The notes under the pieces: generated by a model
Database searches by the model: none
Told to the model about the DNA's origin: nothing
The model's input: the letters and a program-made list of their open reading frames with translations, nothing else
Program-made: the position numbers and the translations under genes
Shown: piece after piece, positions 10,326-21,033 of the stretch
Numbering within the stretch: position 1 is the first letter of the stretch
Layout: every line of letters starts with the position of its first letter
Assembly: GCF_003590645.1 (NCBI RefSeq)
Contig: NZ_CP031834.1
Coordinates: 3,720,501-3,784,500, forward strand
Reading direction: 5' to 3'
Origin: Mesorhizobium sp. DCY119
GTDB taxonomy: Bacteria > Pseudomonadota > Alphaproteobacteria > Rhizobiales > Rhizobiaceae
Length of the DNA: 64,000 bases

Positions 10326-10349
10326 GTAAACAAAAAAGCTTTCCGAAGA

Positions 10350-11510
<1,161 letters not shown>

Positions 11511-11667
11511 TTACACCCCGTTATGGTTACCGATCAGCGTAAACATTTGGTGAAGCGCGACTCGCCGCGACCAATAATTTGCGGTGAGCCTGTCCATGGT
11601 GTATGCCGCGCCGCGAAAACATCGCTTGCCGCCATGCGGCCTTTCTTCCCAGCTATTGCGGATTTAC

Positions 11668-12357
11668 ATGACCCAGCCTGATCTCGTCATTTTCGATTGC
11701 GACGGCGTGCTCGTCGATTCAGAAATCATCGCCGCGCGTGTCGAGGCGGAACTCCTGACCGCAGCAGGCTTTCCGATCGAGCCGGAAGAACTGGCCGAGA
11801 CCTATGCCGGCCTGACCTTCAAGGACATCATGCTGCGCATCGAGGAACAGTCGCAGATACCGTTCCAGGCATCGCTGATCGATCAGGCGGAATCGTTGGT
11901 CGACCGCCGGCTGCAGGCCGAGGTTCGCGCCATCGAAGGCGCGCATGAGGCGGTGGCTTCGGTAACCGGTCCACGCTGCATCTGCTCCAATTCGAGCAGC
12001 GAGCGTCTCAACATGATGCTGGAAAAGACGAGGCTGCTGCCATTCTTCTCAGGCCGCATCTTCTCCTCGCTCGAGACACCCTCGAAAAAGCCGAAGCCGG
12101 CGCCGGACGTATTCCTGCATGCGGTCAACACGCTTGGCGCCAATCCCGCGCGCACCTTCGTTGTCGAGGATTCTGTTCACGGCATTTCCGGCGCAAAGGC
12201 TGCCGGCCTGCGCGTCATCGGCTTCACCGGCGCTTCACACAGCTATCCCGGCCATGCCGATGCGCTGACCGAAGCGGGTGCTGAAACCGTCATTCGCCGC
12301 TGGGCGGATTTTCCCGGCGTCGTCGCAGCACTTCTGGAATGGTCGGAAGACGCTTAA
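11668..12357 (+). CDS. HAD-family phosphatase (beta-phosphoglucomutase/phosphoglycolate phosphatase-like)
   Basis: A 229-aa HAD-IA hydrolase: motif I FDCDGVLVDSE (Asp10 and Asp12), a helical cap, motif II CSNSSS, motif III with Lys in KKPKPAPDVF, motif IV VVEDSVHG. This pattern fits phosphatases acting on small sugar phosphates such as phosphoglycolate or 2-deoxyglucose-6-phosphate; the substrate is unresolved. The ATG at 11668 is favoured because the 28 upstream in-frame residues are not HAD-like. It reads alone. Its stop codon lies inside the hairpin at 12353-12377. Confidence 0.88.
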   Translation: MTQPDLVIFDCDGVLVDSEIIAARVEAELLTAAGFPIEPEELAETYAGLTFKDIMLRIEEQSQIPFQASLIDQAESLVDRRLQAEVRAIEGAHEAVASVTGPRCICSNSSSERLNMMLEKTRLLPFFSGRIFSSLETPSKKPKPAPDVFLHAVNTLGANPARTFVVEDSVHGISGAKAAGLRVIGFTGASHSYPGHADALTEAGAETVIRRWADFPGVVAALLEWSEDA

Positions 12358-12377
12358 AGCGCGGCTCGCGCTTTAAG
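12353..12377 (+). terminator. perfect hairpin spanning the HAD gene stop codon
   Basis: CTTAAAGCGC (12353-12362) and GCGCTTTAAG (12368-12377) form a perfect 10-bp stem with a 5-base loop. No U-run follows, so it may stabilise the 3' end or be part of the adjoining repeat. Confidence 0.5.
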
Positions 12378-12391
12378 CTGTTGGTTTTGAT

Positions 12392-12436
12392 GCATGCCGT
12401 TATCGCAAAACCGCCGCGCACTTTGGCGCGGCATGC
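12392..12436. repeat. rhizobial-type palindromic repeat (GCATGCCG ends)
   Basis: GCATGCCG at 12392-12399 pairs with CGGCATGC at 12429-12436. The plus strand has the core AAAACCG-N5-CACTTT, shared with the palindromes at 10282 and 33787. It abuts the hairpin at the HAD gene end and lies 4 bp from the stop of the convergent lipoprotein gene. Confidence 0.75.
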
Positions 12437-12440
12437 TTTG

Positions 12441-13028
12441 TCACTCGGCGGCAGCCGTCTTCTTCTTCGGCGCCGGACCTTCGTCGAAGCCGGCATAGAT
12501 GCGGATGTTCTGCTCGGCCGGAACCGGAACCGAAACGCCCTTGTCGTTGAAGACGAACTGCGTCGCCGCCGTCTTATCGGTCAGGCTGACCGGAAACTGG
12601 GTAAGCTTGGAGTACAGCACTTCCTCGCCACGCACCACGACGACACGGATCGGCAGGGTCACGCTTCCCGGCGCACCGGCCGGACCCGGAACGATCTTGC
12701 CGGCAGCAGCCACGTCGATGCTCAGCGTGCCATCGCGGGTCACGCAGGCGCGGGTCACGTCGGCGATGGAAGCCTGATACATCAGCTTCGTCGCATCGTC
12801 CTGACCGCCCTTGGCATAGCTGCTGAAGAAGGCTGTCCCTTCACGCAGGGTAATGTTCGGGCAATAGGCCCTGAGGTCGCTTTCCAGGATCCTGCCTGCC
12901 TGATCGGGCTTGCTGGCTGCGTCGAAGCCTTTCGCCGCGTCGTTGGATTGGCAACCAGCGGCGGCAATCATAAAGCTCGAAACGGCAAGACCGGCCAAAA
13001 AACGACTGTCGATAAATCGAAACTGCAT
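12441..13028 (-). CDS. uncharacterised lipoprotein
   Basis: A 195-aa protein with a type II signal peptide: hydrophobic stretch then a lipobox ending AAAGC, with the lipidated Cys at about residue 26. The mature part is about 170 residues, has paired Cys residues (AYCPNI and TRACV) that could form a disulfide, and ends in a Lys-rich tail. I do not recognise a named domain, though the sequence looks like a conserved rhizobial envelope protein. The ATG at 13028 has GAGAGGGAAG about 8 bases upstream; a GTG nine bases earlier is also in frame. It is divergent from thrC. Confidence 0.75.
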   Translation of the reverse strand: MQFRFIDSRFLAGLAVSSFMIAAAGCQSNDAAKGFDAASKPDQAGRILESDLRAYCPNITLREGTAFFSSYAKGGQDDATKLMYQASIADVTRACVTRDGTLSIDVAAAGKIVPGPAGAPGSVTLPIRVVVVRGEEVLYSKLTQFPVSLTDKTAATQFVFNDKGVSVPVPAEQNIRIYAGFDEGPAPKKKTAAAE

Positions 13029-13170
13029 ATGCTGCACTTCCCTCTCTCAAAGCTGTCGCTGTATATCAACGCCGCGGCAAAAATGCGACTGACGGGATTC
13101 AGTTTTTCACCGATCTGCTTTTCCACAGAAGTTTCAGTCGCCTAGACCTCAGGCACACCACGACGAACGG

Positions 13171-14571
13171 ATGACAATGAAATACGTCAGCACACGCGGG
13201 GAAGCTCCCGCACTCGGTTTCTCGGATGCGGTTCTTGCAGGGCTTGCGCGTGATGGCGGCCTCTACATTCCGAGCGAGTGGCCGCAGTTCAGCGCGGCTG
13301 AAATCCGCGCCATGCGCGGCCTTGCCTATCCCGATCTTGCCATCCGGCTGCTGACGCCGTTCCTCGGCGGCGAGATCGCCGCACCGGCTTTCGAGCGCAT
13401 CGTGCGCGAAGCCTATGCCACCTTCCGCCACGATGCCGTCTGCCCGCTCGTGCAGACCAATGCGAACACTTTCGTGCTGGAGCTTTTCCACGGCCCGACG
13501 CTTGCCTTCAAGGACGTGGCGATGCAGCTGTTGGCGCGGCTGATGGACCATGTGCTGGCCGAGCGCGACCAGCGCGCGACGATCACCGCTGCGACTTCGG
13601 GCGATACCGGCGGTGCGGCGATCGACGCCTTTGCCGGCCGCGACCGCGCCGATATGTTCGTGCTTTTCCCGCATGGCCGCGTCTCGCCGGTGCAGCAGCG
13701 ACAGATGACGACTTCGACCGCCCCCAACGTGCATGCGCTCGCCGTCGAAGGCAATTTCGACGATTGCCAGGGTCTGGTGAAGGACATGTTCAACGATCAC
13801 GGCTTCCGCGATCGCGTCTCCCTGTCGGGCGTCAATTCGATCAACTGGGCGCGAATCATGGCCCAGATCGTTTATTATTTCTCGTCGGCGATTTCGCTCG
13901 GCGCACCCGATCGCCCGGTGTCCTTCACCGTGCCGACCGGCAATTTCGGCGACATCTTCGCCGGCTATGCCGCCAAGCGCATGGGCCTGCCGATCGAGCG
14001 CCTGGTGATCGCTACCAATGACAACGACATTCTCGCCCGCACGCTTTCGACCGGCGAATACCGCACCACGGGCGTCGTCGCCACGACCTCGCCATCGATG
14101 GATATCCAGGTCTCATCCAATTTCGAGCGGCTTCTTTTCGAAGCGTCGGCGCGGGATGCAGGCACCGTCCGCCGCTATATGGCCGGCCTCAAGCAGTCGG
14201 GTGCATTCACCATCGAAGCCCCTGCCATTGCGAAGATCCGCGGCGAGTTCGACGCCGGACGCGCGACGGTGGAAGAGACCGCGGCAACCATTCGCGAGAC
14301 GCTGAAGGCAAGCGGCTATCTGCTCGACCCACACACGGCGACTGCCGTTCATGTCGCGAACCGCCAGAAGGGCGACGCACCGATGGTCGTGCTTGCCACG
14401 GCCCATCCCGCCAAGTTTCCCGCCGCCGTCGAAGCGGCGAGCGGTGTTGTTCCGCCCCTGCCCGCATGGCTTGCGGGACTGATGGAACGCGAGGAAAAAT
14501 ACACGGTACTTCCATCCGAGCTTAAAATGGTGGAAGATCATATTAGCCGCCACGCACGGGCGGCGCGTTAG
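13171..14571 (+). CDS. thrC: threonine synthase
   Basis: Converts O-phosphohomoserine to threonine and phosphate with PLP, the last step of threonine synthesis. The 466-aa length and the N-terminal MKYVSTRGEAPALGFSDAVLAGLARDGGLY are those of the long (class 1) bacterial enzyme. Lys114 in HGPTLAFKDVA is the Schiff-base lysine, and TSGDTGGAAIDAF and PTGNFGDIFAGY are phosphate- and PLP-binding loops. An alternative ATG lies two codons downstream. It is 14 bp upstream of the M16 peptidase gene, so probably an operon. The homoserine kinase gene thrB is separate, at 22017. Confidence 0.96.
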   Translation: MTMKYVSTRGEAPALGFSDAVLAGLARDGGLYIPSEWPQFSAAEIRAMRGLAYPDLAIRLLTPFLGGEIAAPAFERIVREAYATFRHDAVCPLVQTNANTFVLELFHGPTLAFKDVAMQLLARLMDHVLAERDQRATITAATSGDTGGAAIDAFAGRDRADMFVLFPHGRVSPVQQRQMTTSTAPNVHALAVEGNFDDCQGLVKDMFNDHGFRDRVSLSGVNSINWARIMAQIVYYFSSAISLGAPDRPVSFTVPTGNFGDIFAGYAAKRMGLPIERLVIATNDNDILARTLSTGEYRTTGVVATTSPSMDIQVSSNFERLLFEASARDAGTVRRYMAGLKQSGAFTIEAPAIAKIRGEFDAGRATVEETAATIRETLKASGYLLDPHTATAVHVANRQKGDAPMVVLATAHPAKFPAAVEAASGVVPPLPAWLAGLMEREEKYTVLPSELKMVEDHISRHARAAR

Positions 14572-14585
14572 GGAGTAATATCTAT

Positions 14586-15878
14586 ATGGGTGTTGAGGTA
14601 AGCCGTCTGTCGAACGGCCTGACAGTCGCCACCGAAACCCTTCCAAGTATCGAATCTGTCGCATTGGGCGTTTGGGTCAAGTCCGGGGCCCGCAACGAAC
14701 GCGACGACGAGCATGGGATGGCCCACCTCCTCGAACACATGGCGTTCAAGGGGACCAGCAGGCGAAGCGCCTTTCAGATCGCTTCCGAAATCGAGAATGT
14801 CGGCGGCGAGATCAACGCCGCCACGAGCGTCGAGACAACCTCCTTCTATGCCCGCGTGCTCGCCGATGACGTGCCGCTGGCGATGGACCTCCTCTCCGAT
14901 ATCCTGACGGAATCGAAATTCGATCCCGAGGAACTGGAGCGCGAGCAGCACGTGATCCTCCAGGAGATCGGCGCCGCGCACGACACGCCGGACGACGTCG
15001 TTTTCGATCACTTCACCGAGACCGCCTTCCGTCACCAGACGATCGGCCGCTCGATCCTCGGCACGCCCGAGACCGTCAAATCCTTCACCTCCGGCCAGCT
15101 CCATTCCTTCATGGAGCGCCAGTATGGCGCAGACCAGATGGTGGTCGTGGCTGCCGGCGACGTGAAGCATGATGTCTTCGTCCGCGACGTCGAGCGACGG
15201 CTGGGCGGCTTCCGCGCCAAGTCCGACAGCGTCGTTCCGCAATATGCGCATTATGTCGGCGGCGACTACCGCGAACACCGCGACCTGCAGGATGCACAGA
15301 TCGTGCTCGGCTTCGAAGGCCGCGCCTATCACGTCCGCGATTTCTACGCCTCGCAGGTCCTGTCGATGATTCTGGGCGGCGGCATGTCTTCGCGGCTGTT
15401 CCAGGAAGTGCGCGAAAAGCGCGGCCTGTGCTACTCGGTCTATGCCTTCCACTGGGGCTTCTCCGACACCGGCATCTTCGGCGTTCATGCGGCAACCGGC
15501 GAAGGCGATATCGCCAAGCTCGTTCCCGTGATCATCAAGGAACTGGAGAGGGCCGGCGAGCATATCGGCCAGGACGAACTCGACCGTGCCCGCGCGCAAT
15601 ATCGCGCCGGCCTCATCATGTCGGGCGAAAGCGCTTCCAGCCGGGCCTCGCAGATTGCGCGGCAGATGCTGCTTTTCGGACGCCCCATCGCCAAGGAAGA
15701 GCTGATGGAGCGGCTTTCTGCGCTGACCGTCGATCGCCTCACGGATCTGTCGTCGCGGCTGTTCTCGACCAAGCCGACGGTAACCGCCGTTGGACCGGTC
15801 GGAACGCTCCCGCCTTATGAAGCCATTCTCGACGCGCTTCCGGGACTCGACAACGGCCTTCGCAAGCTGGCCGTCTGA
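14586..15878 (+). CDS. M16-family zinc peptidase (processing peptidase-like)
   Basis: A 430-aa insulinase/mitochondrial-processing-peptidase-like protease. The inverted zinc motif HLLEH is at 47-51, with the third ligand Glu127 in REQHVILQEI. An N-terminal catalytic half and a C-terminal R/Y-containing half (SRLFQEVREKRGLCYSVYAF) form the clam-shell. Unlike the paired inactive/active subunits found elsewhere, it is encoded singly. No signal peptide is seen, so it is likely cytoplasmic or membrane associated. GGGAG about 9 bases upstream supports the start. It follows thrC, a neighbourhood I recall from other rhizobia. Confidence 0.92.
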   Translation: MGVEVSRLSNGLTVATETLPSIESVALGVWVKSGARNERDDEHGMAHLLEHMAFKGTSRRSAFQIASEIENVGGEINAATSVETTSFYARVLADDVPLAMDLLSDILTESKFDPEELEREQHVILQEIGAAHDTPDDVVFDHFTETAFRHQTIGRSILGTPETVKSFTSGQLHSFMERQYGADQMVVVAAGDVKHDVFVRDVERRLGGFRAKSDSVVPQYAHYVGGDYREHRDLQDAQIVLGFEGRAYHVRDFYASQVLSMILGGGMSSRLFQEVREKRGLCYSVYAFHWGFSDTGIFGVHAATGEGDIAKLVPVIIKELERAGEHIGQDELDRARAQYRAGLIMSGESASSRASQIARQMLLFGRPIAKEELMERLSALTVDRLTDLSSRLFSTKPTVTAVGPVGTLPPYEAILDALPGLDNGLRKLAV

Positions 15879-15893
15879 GCCCGCGTCAAAGCG

Positions 15894-16490
15894 ATGATCG
15901 CGTTTCCTTTTTTCCGCCGAGACTTTCCGGCGCTGAAAGGTGATCGAGTCAACCTGCGGGTGCCCGAATCCGGCGACTATCGCGAGTGGGCAGCCCTGCG
16001 CGCCGACAGCCGCGCCTTCCTCGAACCGTGGGAGCCGCGCTGGGCTTCCGACGAGCTCGAGCGGGCCTCGTGGCGTCAGCGGCTCAGCCGCTACCGTGAA
16101 GATTTCACCAATGGCAGCGCCGTCGCCTTCTTCATATTCGAGAACGCTTCGGGGCGGCTGGTTGGCGGAATCACCATCGGCAACATCCGCCAGGGCGTCG
16201 CGCAAAGCGGCCAGATCGGCTACTGGGTTGGCGAGCGCTACGCCGGAAAGGGCTACATGGTCGACGCCCTTCTTCTGCTCGTGCGGTTCGCTTTCGATAC
16301 GCTGAGGTTGCACCGGATCGAGGCTGCCTGTATTCCCGAAAATTCGCGCTCCGTACGTGTGCTTGAAAAAGCCGGATTTCAGCGTGAAGGACTTTTGCGA
16401 TCCTATCTCAGGATCAATGGTAACTGGCAGGATCACTACCTCTACGCCCTGATCGCGGACGATCGGCTTGGCGTCAGGACGAAGGGCTGA
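15894..16490 (+). CDS. GNAT acetyltransferase, RimJ/RimL-like
   Basis: A 198-aa N-acetyltransferase of the RimJ/RimL branch, which modifies the N-terminal alanine or serine of ribosomal proteins. It has VNLRVPESGDYREWAALR at the start, the acetyl-CoA loop GERYAGKGYM, and the conserved AACIPENSRSVRVLEKAGFQREGLLR. The protein target is inferred. It is 15 bp after the M16 gene and 3 bp before the EAL-protein gene, all in one direction, so it probably belongs to a thrC-M16-rimJ-EAL transcript. Confidence 0.88.
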   Translation: MIAFPFFRRDFPALKGDRVNLRVPESGDYREWAALRADSRAFLEPWEPRWASDELERASWRQRLSRYREDFTNGSAVAFFIFENASGRLVGGITIGNIRQGVAQSGQIGYWVGERYAGKGYMVDALLLLVRFAFDTLRLHRIEAACIPENSRSVRVLEKAGFQREGLLRSYLRINGNWQDHYLYALIADDRLGVRTKG

Positions 16491-16493
16491 TTT

Positions 16494-19382
16494 TTGGCAT
16501 ATTCTCTGCGGATCCGGCGCCTTGCGGCTTTTGTCCTTGCGGCAATCGTAAGCCTGTGCGCCATCTCGTCGGCATTCGCCATCGAGCCCATCAAGATCGC
16601 CCGTGACGATGTCGCGCTCGATCTTTCGGGCGCGGTCGAGATCTACCGGAATCAGGGTGAGAACTTTCAGGTCTCGACGGCCCCCGGCCCCGACGGCATC
16701 GTCCGGCGAATCGAGGTCGAGGCCAACAACAAGCGCTCCAGCGGCGACTGGGCCGTCTTTGCGCTCGCCAACACGACCGAGCAGCAGATCGACCGCCTGA
16801 TCGTCGCACCGCATTTCCGCCTGGTGAATTCCGGCTTATTCTGGCCCGATCTCGGCTCCAGCCGCATCACCGCGATCACGCCGAGCGAGGGCTTCGCACT
16901 CGACCGGCAGGCGAGCCCCGACGCCGACGTATTCCTGGTCACGCTCAACCCCGGCACGGTGGTCACCTTCATCGCCGAACTCGCCTCGCCGAAGCTGCCG
17001 CAGGTCTATCTTTGGGACCCCGAGCCCTACAAGGACTCAGTCAATTCCTATACGCTCTACCGCGGCATCGTCATCGGCATTTCCGGCCTGCTGGCGCTGT
17101 TCCTGACCATTCTTTTCGTCGTCAAGGGAACCTCGATGTTCCCGGCGACGGCAGCCTTATCATGGGCGGTCCTAGCCTATATCTGCGTCGATTTCGGCTT
17201 CCTCAACAAGGTCATCGAGATATCGCCCGGCAATGAGCAGATATGGCGAGCCGGCACGGAGGTCGGCCTGGCAGCGACCTTCGTGGTATTCCTCTTTGCC
17301 TACCTCAACCTGAACCGATGGCATGGCCATTTCAGCTATGGCGTCTTCGCCTGGATACTCGGATTGATCCTGATTGCGGGCGTCGCGGTCATCGACCCGG
17401 CGGTCGCTGCCGGCATCGCGCGGCTCTCCTTCGGGGCGACGGCGCTGCTGGGCGTCGGCCTGATCGTCTATCTCGGCATTCGCGGCTACGACCGCGCCAT
17501 CATGCTGATCCCCAGCTGGGTCATGGTGCTCCTGTGGCTATGCGGATCGTGGATGGCGATCACCGGCATACTGGACAACGACGTCGTCCAGCCGGCTCTC
17601 GGCGGCGGCCTGATCCTCATCATCCTGTTGATCGGCTTCACCGTCATGCAGCACGCCTTTGCTGGCGGCGCGCTGCATCAGGGCCTGTTCAGCGACCTCG
17701 AACGCCAGGCGCTGGCCGTCGCAGGTTCAGGCGATATCGTCTGGGACTGGGACGTGCTGCGCGACCGCGTGGTGACGCGCCCGGATGTCAGCCTCCAGCT
17801 CGGCCTTGCGCCCAACAGCCTCGGCGGCCCCGCCCGCAACTGGCTGCCGGTTCTGCATGCCGACGACCGCGACACGTTCCGCACCACGCTCGACGTCGTG
17901 CTGGAACATCGCCGCGGACGCGTGGCGCAGAATTTCCGCCTGCGTGGTGCCGACGGGCATTATCACTGGTTCTCGCTTCGCGCCCGCCCAGTCATCGGCT
18001 CGGACGGCGAAGTGATCCGCTGCGTCGGCACGCTCATCGATGTGACCGAGCAGAAGAAATCCGAGGAACGGCTGCTGCACGATGCCGTGCACGACAACCT
18101 CACCGGCTTGCCGAACCGCGAGCTGTTCATGAACCGGCTGGAGGCGATCATCTCGATCGCCAAGACCGAGGAGAAGGTTCGCCCGACCGTCTTCGTCATC
18201 GACATAGACCGCTTCAAGCATGTCAATGACAGCCTCGGCATTTCGGCCGGCGATACGATCCTGCTGACGATCGCAAGGCGTCTGCACCGCATTCTCAAGC
18301 CCAAGGATTCGCTGTCGCGCTTCGCCGGCGACCAGTTCGCCCTGATGCTTTTGTCCGAGCAGGACCCGGCCCGCATTGCAGCGGTCGCCGATGCCATCAA
18401 GCAGGCGATCCGCTCGCCGATCACCTTCGCCAAGCGCGAGATCGTGCTGACGGCATCCGTCGGCCTCATCACCTGGACAGAAGCCCAGGCTTCGGCCGAG
18501 GACATGGTCAAGGATGCCGAGCTCGCCATGCACCAGGCCAAGCGCTTCGGCGGCGACCGCATCGAGCCTTTCCGGCCGGCTTTCCGCTCGGTCGGCACAG
18601 ACCGGCTGCAACTCGAATCCGACCTGCGCCGTGCCGTCGAGCGCAAGGAGCTTACCCTCGCCTACCAGCCCATCGTGCGTCTTGAAGACCGCAGCGTCGC
18701 TGGTTTCGAAGCGCTGCTGCGCTGGGACCATCCCCGCCGCGGCCAGATCCCGCCGTCGGATTTCATCCCGGTCGCCGAAAGCTGCGGCCTGATCGTGCAG
18801 CTCGGCCTGTTCGCCATGCAGCGCGCAGCCGAGGACCTTGCCGGCTGGCAGAAGCAGATCGGCGACGCGCCGCTCTCGGTGTCGGTGAACCTTTCCAGCC
18901 GTCAGCTCATTCGCCGCGACCTCGTCAGCGACGTGCGCTCGGTTATCGCGCGCGCCGGCCTCAAGGCACGGTGCTTCCGCCTCGAACTGACCGAATCCCT
19001 GGTGATGGACAATCCCGAACAGAGCGCCCATGTCCTGGCCAAGCTGAAGCAGCTTGGCATCGGCCTGTCGCTGGATGATTTCGGCACCGGCTATTCGTCG
19101 CTGTCCTATCTCACGCGCTTTCCCTTCGACACGATCAAGATCGACAAGAGCTTCCTCGACGATTCTTCGCCCAAGCGCTCGGTGCTGCTGAAATCCATGG
19201 TCAACATGGCGCATGAGCTCGGCATGTCGGTGGTCGCCGAAGGCATTGCCGACGAGAACGACGCTCTGCAGCTGCGCCAGATGGGCTGCGAATATGTCCA
19301 GAGCTACATGTTCGGCGCGCCGATACCCGGCGATTCCGTATTGAAGCTGTTGAAAGAGCAGTATCCGGTCGCTCAGGCGTGA
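16494..19382 (+). CDS. membrane-bound PAS-GGDEF(degenerate)-EAL cyclic-di-GMP phosphodiesterase
   Basis: A 962-aa signalling protein. A signal peptide (1-29) is followed by a periplasmic domain (about 30-180), seven or so membrane helices (about 185-395), a PAS domain with PAC (about 405-525), a GGDEF domain and an EAL domain. The diguanylate cyclase signature is AGDQF (611-615), so synthesis of c-di-GMP is unlikely. The EAL domain keeps E739-A-L, the DDFGTGYSS loop (Asp861-862) and KIDKSF, so hydrolysis is predicted. The architecture resembles 7TMR-DISM sensors with a periplasmic ligand domain. The start is TTG, 3 bp after the rimJ-like stop, preceded by GAAGGGCTGA. The last 10 bp overlap the convergent algH gene. 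Confidence 0.92.
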   Translation: MAYSLRIRRLAAFVLAAIVSLCAISSAFAIEPIKIARDDVALDLSGAVEIYRNQGENFQVSTAPGPDGIVRRIEVEANNKRSSGDWAVFALANTTEQQIDRLIVAPHFRLVNSGLFWPDLGSSRITAITPSEGFALDRQASPDADVFLVTLNPGTVVTFIAELASPKLPQVYLWDPEPYKDSVNSYTLYRGIVIGISGLLALFLTILFVVKGTSMFPATAALSWAVLAYICVDFGFLNKVIEISPGNEQIWRAGTEVGLAATFVVFLFAYLNLNRWHGHFSYGVFAWILGLILIAGVAVIDPAVAAGIARLSFGATALLGVGLIVYLGIRGYDRAIMLIPSWVMVLLWLCGSWMAITGILDNDVVQPALGGGLILIILLIGFTVMQHAFAGGALHQGLFSDLERQALAVAGSGDIVWDWDVLRDRVVTRPDVSLQLGLAPNSLGGPARNWLPVLHADDRDTFRTTLDVVLEHRRGRVAQNFRLRGADGHYHWFSLRARPVIGSDGEVIRCVGTLIDVTEQKKSEERLLHDAVHDNLTGLPNRELFMNRLEAIISIAKTEEKVRPTVFVIDIDRFKHVNDSLGISAGDTILLTIARRLHRILKPKDSLSRFAGDQFALMLLSEQDPARIAAVADAIKQAIRSPITFAKREIVLTASVGLITWTEAQASAEDMVKDAELAMHQAKRFGGDRIEPFRPAFRSVGTDRLQLESDLRRAVERKELTLAYQPIVRLEDRSVAGFEALLRWDHPRRGQIPPSDFIPVAESCGLIVQLGLFAMQRAAEDLAGWQKQIGDAPLSVSVNLSSRQLIRRDLVSDVRSVIARAGLKARCFRLELTESLVMDNPEQSAHVLAKLKQLGIGLSLDDFGTGYSSLSYLTRFPFDTIKIDKSFLDDSSPKRSVLLKSMVNMAHELGMSVVAEGIADENDALQLRQMGCEYVQSYMFGAPIPGDSVLKLLKEQYPVAQA

Positions 19383-19981
19383 CCGGCATCCTGGCTAAGA
19401 TGAGCCAGGTCGACGCCGATAGAGGCCAGGACGCGATCATATTTTCGATCGATATCCCCGTCGAACAGGAATTCCGGCTTGGCCGGGCAGGTCAGCCAGC
19501 CGTTTTGGGCGATCTCGCTTTCGAGCTGGCCGGCACCCCAGCCGGCGTAACCCAGAACCATCAGCGCGTGGCGCGGCCCCCTGCCCGACGATATCGCGCG
19601 CAGGATGTCGACGGTTGCCGTCAGGCAGATGTCTTCCGACACCGGCAGTGAGGATTCCACCTTGTAGTCGTCGGTGTGGAGCACGAAACCGCGGCTGCGG
19701 TCGACCGGACCGCCATTGCGCACGACGAAATCGCGCGCCGACGGCGGCAGGCGTATCGCCTCCTGCTCGTCGAGAATCCCGAGTTGCACCAGAAGATCGG
19801 GAAACAGCAATTGCTGCGACTGATTGATGATGAGGCCCATCGCGCCCTCGTCGCTGTGGGCGCAAACATAGATCACGGTGCGCGCGAACCTTTCGTCCTT
19901 CATCCCCGGCATGGCGATGAGGAACTGGTCATCGAGAAATCCACGTTTCTCCGCAGCTTTTTTCTGACGCAAGAGGTCCAT
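19373..19981 (-). CDS. YqgE/AlgH family protein (UPF0301)
   Basis: A 202-aa cytoplasmic protein of the AlgH/YqgE family: [41 protein letters not shown] near the N-terminus and [21 protein letters not shown] near residue 150 are the family hallmarks. Molecular role unknown; the name comes from alginate regulation in Pseudomonas. The ATG at 19981 begins the conserved core; the frame stays open upstream but is not family-like. It is convergent with, and overlaps, the EAL gene. Confidence 0.9.
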   Translation of the reverse strand: MDLLRQKKAAEKRGFLDDQFLIAMPGMKDERFARTVIYVCAHSDEGAMGLIINQSQQLLFPDLLVQLGILDEQEAIRLPPSARDFVVRNGGPVDRSRGFVLHTDDYKVESSLPVSEDICLTATVDILRAISSGRGPRHALMVLGYAGWGAGQLESEIAQNGWLTCPAKPEFLFDGDIDRKYDRVLASIGVDLAHLSQDAGHA

Positions 19982-20128
19982 CCGGCAAAAGTAACGCGTT
20001 TTCGACACTCTTGAAAGATACGCCTTAGGCCAATGTTGACAGATGTAGGGCGTGGCCTCACGCAAAAATGATGGTGGCGAAAGGATGAGCCGGTTGCGTA
20101 ATACTGCCTGCAAGGTCAAATCGCCGGC

Positions 20129-20935
20129 ATGAAAAGCACGATCGTCACCGCAATCGGCCTGTTTGCCATGGCAATTGGCGCAACACCCGCGCTGGCGTCG
20201 TCCACCGACTGGTTCGAAACGCAGGGCGGCAGGGTGCGGCTCGTCACCTCCGGCAAGCCGGACGCAAACGGCCAGCTTCACGGCATTCTCGACATCGATC
20301 TCGATCCGGGCTGGAAGACCTACTGGCGCGACCCGGGCGACGCCGGGGTGCCGCCGCAGCTCGACATCAGCGCCAGCACCAACATTTTGAGCGCGCAATT
20401 CGATTTCCCCGCCCCGCAGCATCACGATGACGGCTATTCGAAATGGGCCGGATATGACCAGTCGGTTGCGCTGCCGATCACCTTTCAGCTCAAATCGGCC
20501 AATGAGCCGGCGAAGATCGACGCTCACGTCTTCCTCGGCATATGCGAGACCATCTGCATACCGGTCAGCACCAAGCTGTCGCTCGACCCGGCCAGCGATC
20601 CCGACAATGCCGACGATACCGCCCTCGTATCCGCCGCACAGGAGTCATTACCCGCGGCCGAGCAGCCGGATTTCAACGTCAAGATCGTTAGCAAGGACGA
20701 AAAGAGCCTGCTCGTGGAGGCCACCTTTCCCGGCAATCCGACGTCGGCCGATTTCTTCATCGCCGGCGAAAACGGCTATTCCTTCGCCGCACCGAAGCGC
20801 ATGGACAGGGACGGCAAGACGCTGTTTTCGATTGAGATACTGAACCGCCCCGCACAGGCGCCGGCCGAAGGCGGACTGCACTACACGCTGGTTTCCGATG
20901 CCGGTTCCGTCAGCGGCATCCTGCCCTATATGTAA
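20129..20935 (+). CDS. free-standing DsbD N-terminal (alpha)-like domain protein, periplasmic
   Basis: A 268-aa protein with a Sec signal peptide (cleavage after ALA, about residue 23) and a domain matching the immunoglobulin-like alpha domain of DsbD ([32 protein letters not shown]). Two cysteines, C139 and C143 in [10 protein letters not shown], are in the place where DsbD alpha carries its redox pair. No membrane segments or thioredoxin domain follow, so it would need a separate electron donor, such as a CcdA/ScsB-like protein encoded elsewhere. Similar stand-alone proteins are annotated as protein-disulfide reductase in rhizobia. A peroxiredoxin gene follows about 100 bp downstream. Confidence 0.82.
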   Translation: MKSTIVTAIGLFAMAIGATPALASSTDWFETQGGRVRLVTSGKPDANGQLHGILDIDLDPGWKTYWRDPGDAGVPPQLDISASTNILSAQFDFPAPQHHDDGYSKWAGYDQSVALPITFQLKSANEPAKIDAHVFLGICETICIPVSTKLSLDPASDPDNADDTALVSAAQESLPAAEQPDFNVKIVSKDEKSLLVEATFPGNPTSADFFIAGENGYSFAAPKRMDRDGKTLFSIEILNRPAQAPAEGGLHYTLVSDAGSVSGILPYM

Positions 20936-21033
20936 TCTCTGAGGCTTCGAAATCGCCCCCCGGCGATTGCCCTGGAGACGATAAGCCGATACCCAATTCC
21001 CCGAACCTTAACCGGACAAAGCGAGAAGACTTC

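Larger units (their letters stand above)
9905..10349. other. 445-bp non-coding spacer filled with repeats
   Basis: Lies between the convergent SnoaL-like gene and ccrM. It holds a mirrored pair of pyrimidine-rich repeats (10003-10142) and a 44-bp palindrome (10282-10325). A short hairpin at about 10211-10232 (CCGAGG-GTGA-CCTCG) lies downstream of ccrM. I see no gene. Confidence 0.7.

Noticed and set aside
14568-16814. 748-codon open frame antisense to the M16 and RimJ-like genes
   Set aside because: Its translation is low complexity (Asp/Gly/Arg/Val-rich) with no domain, and it covers two clearly conserved genes.
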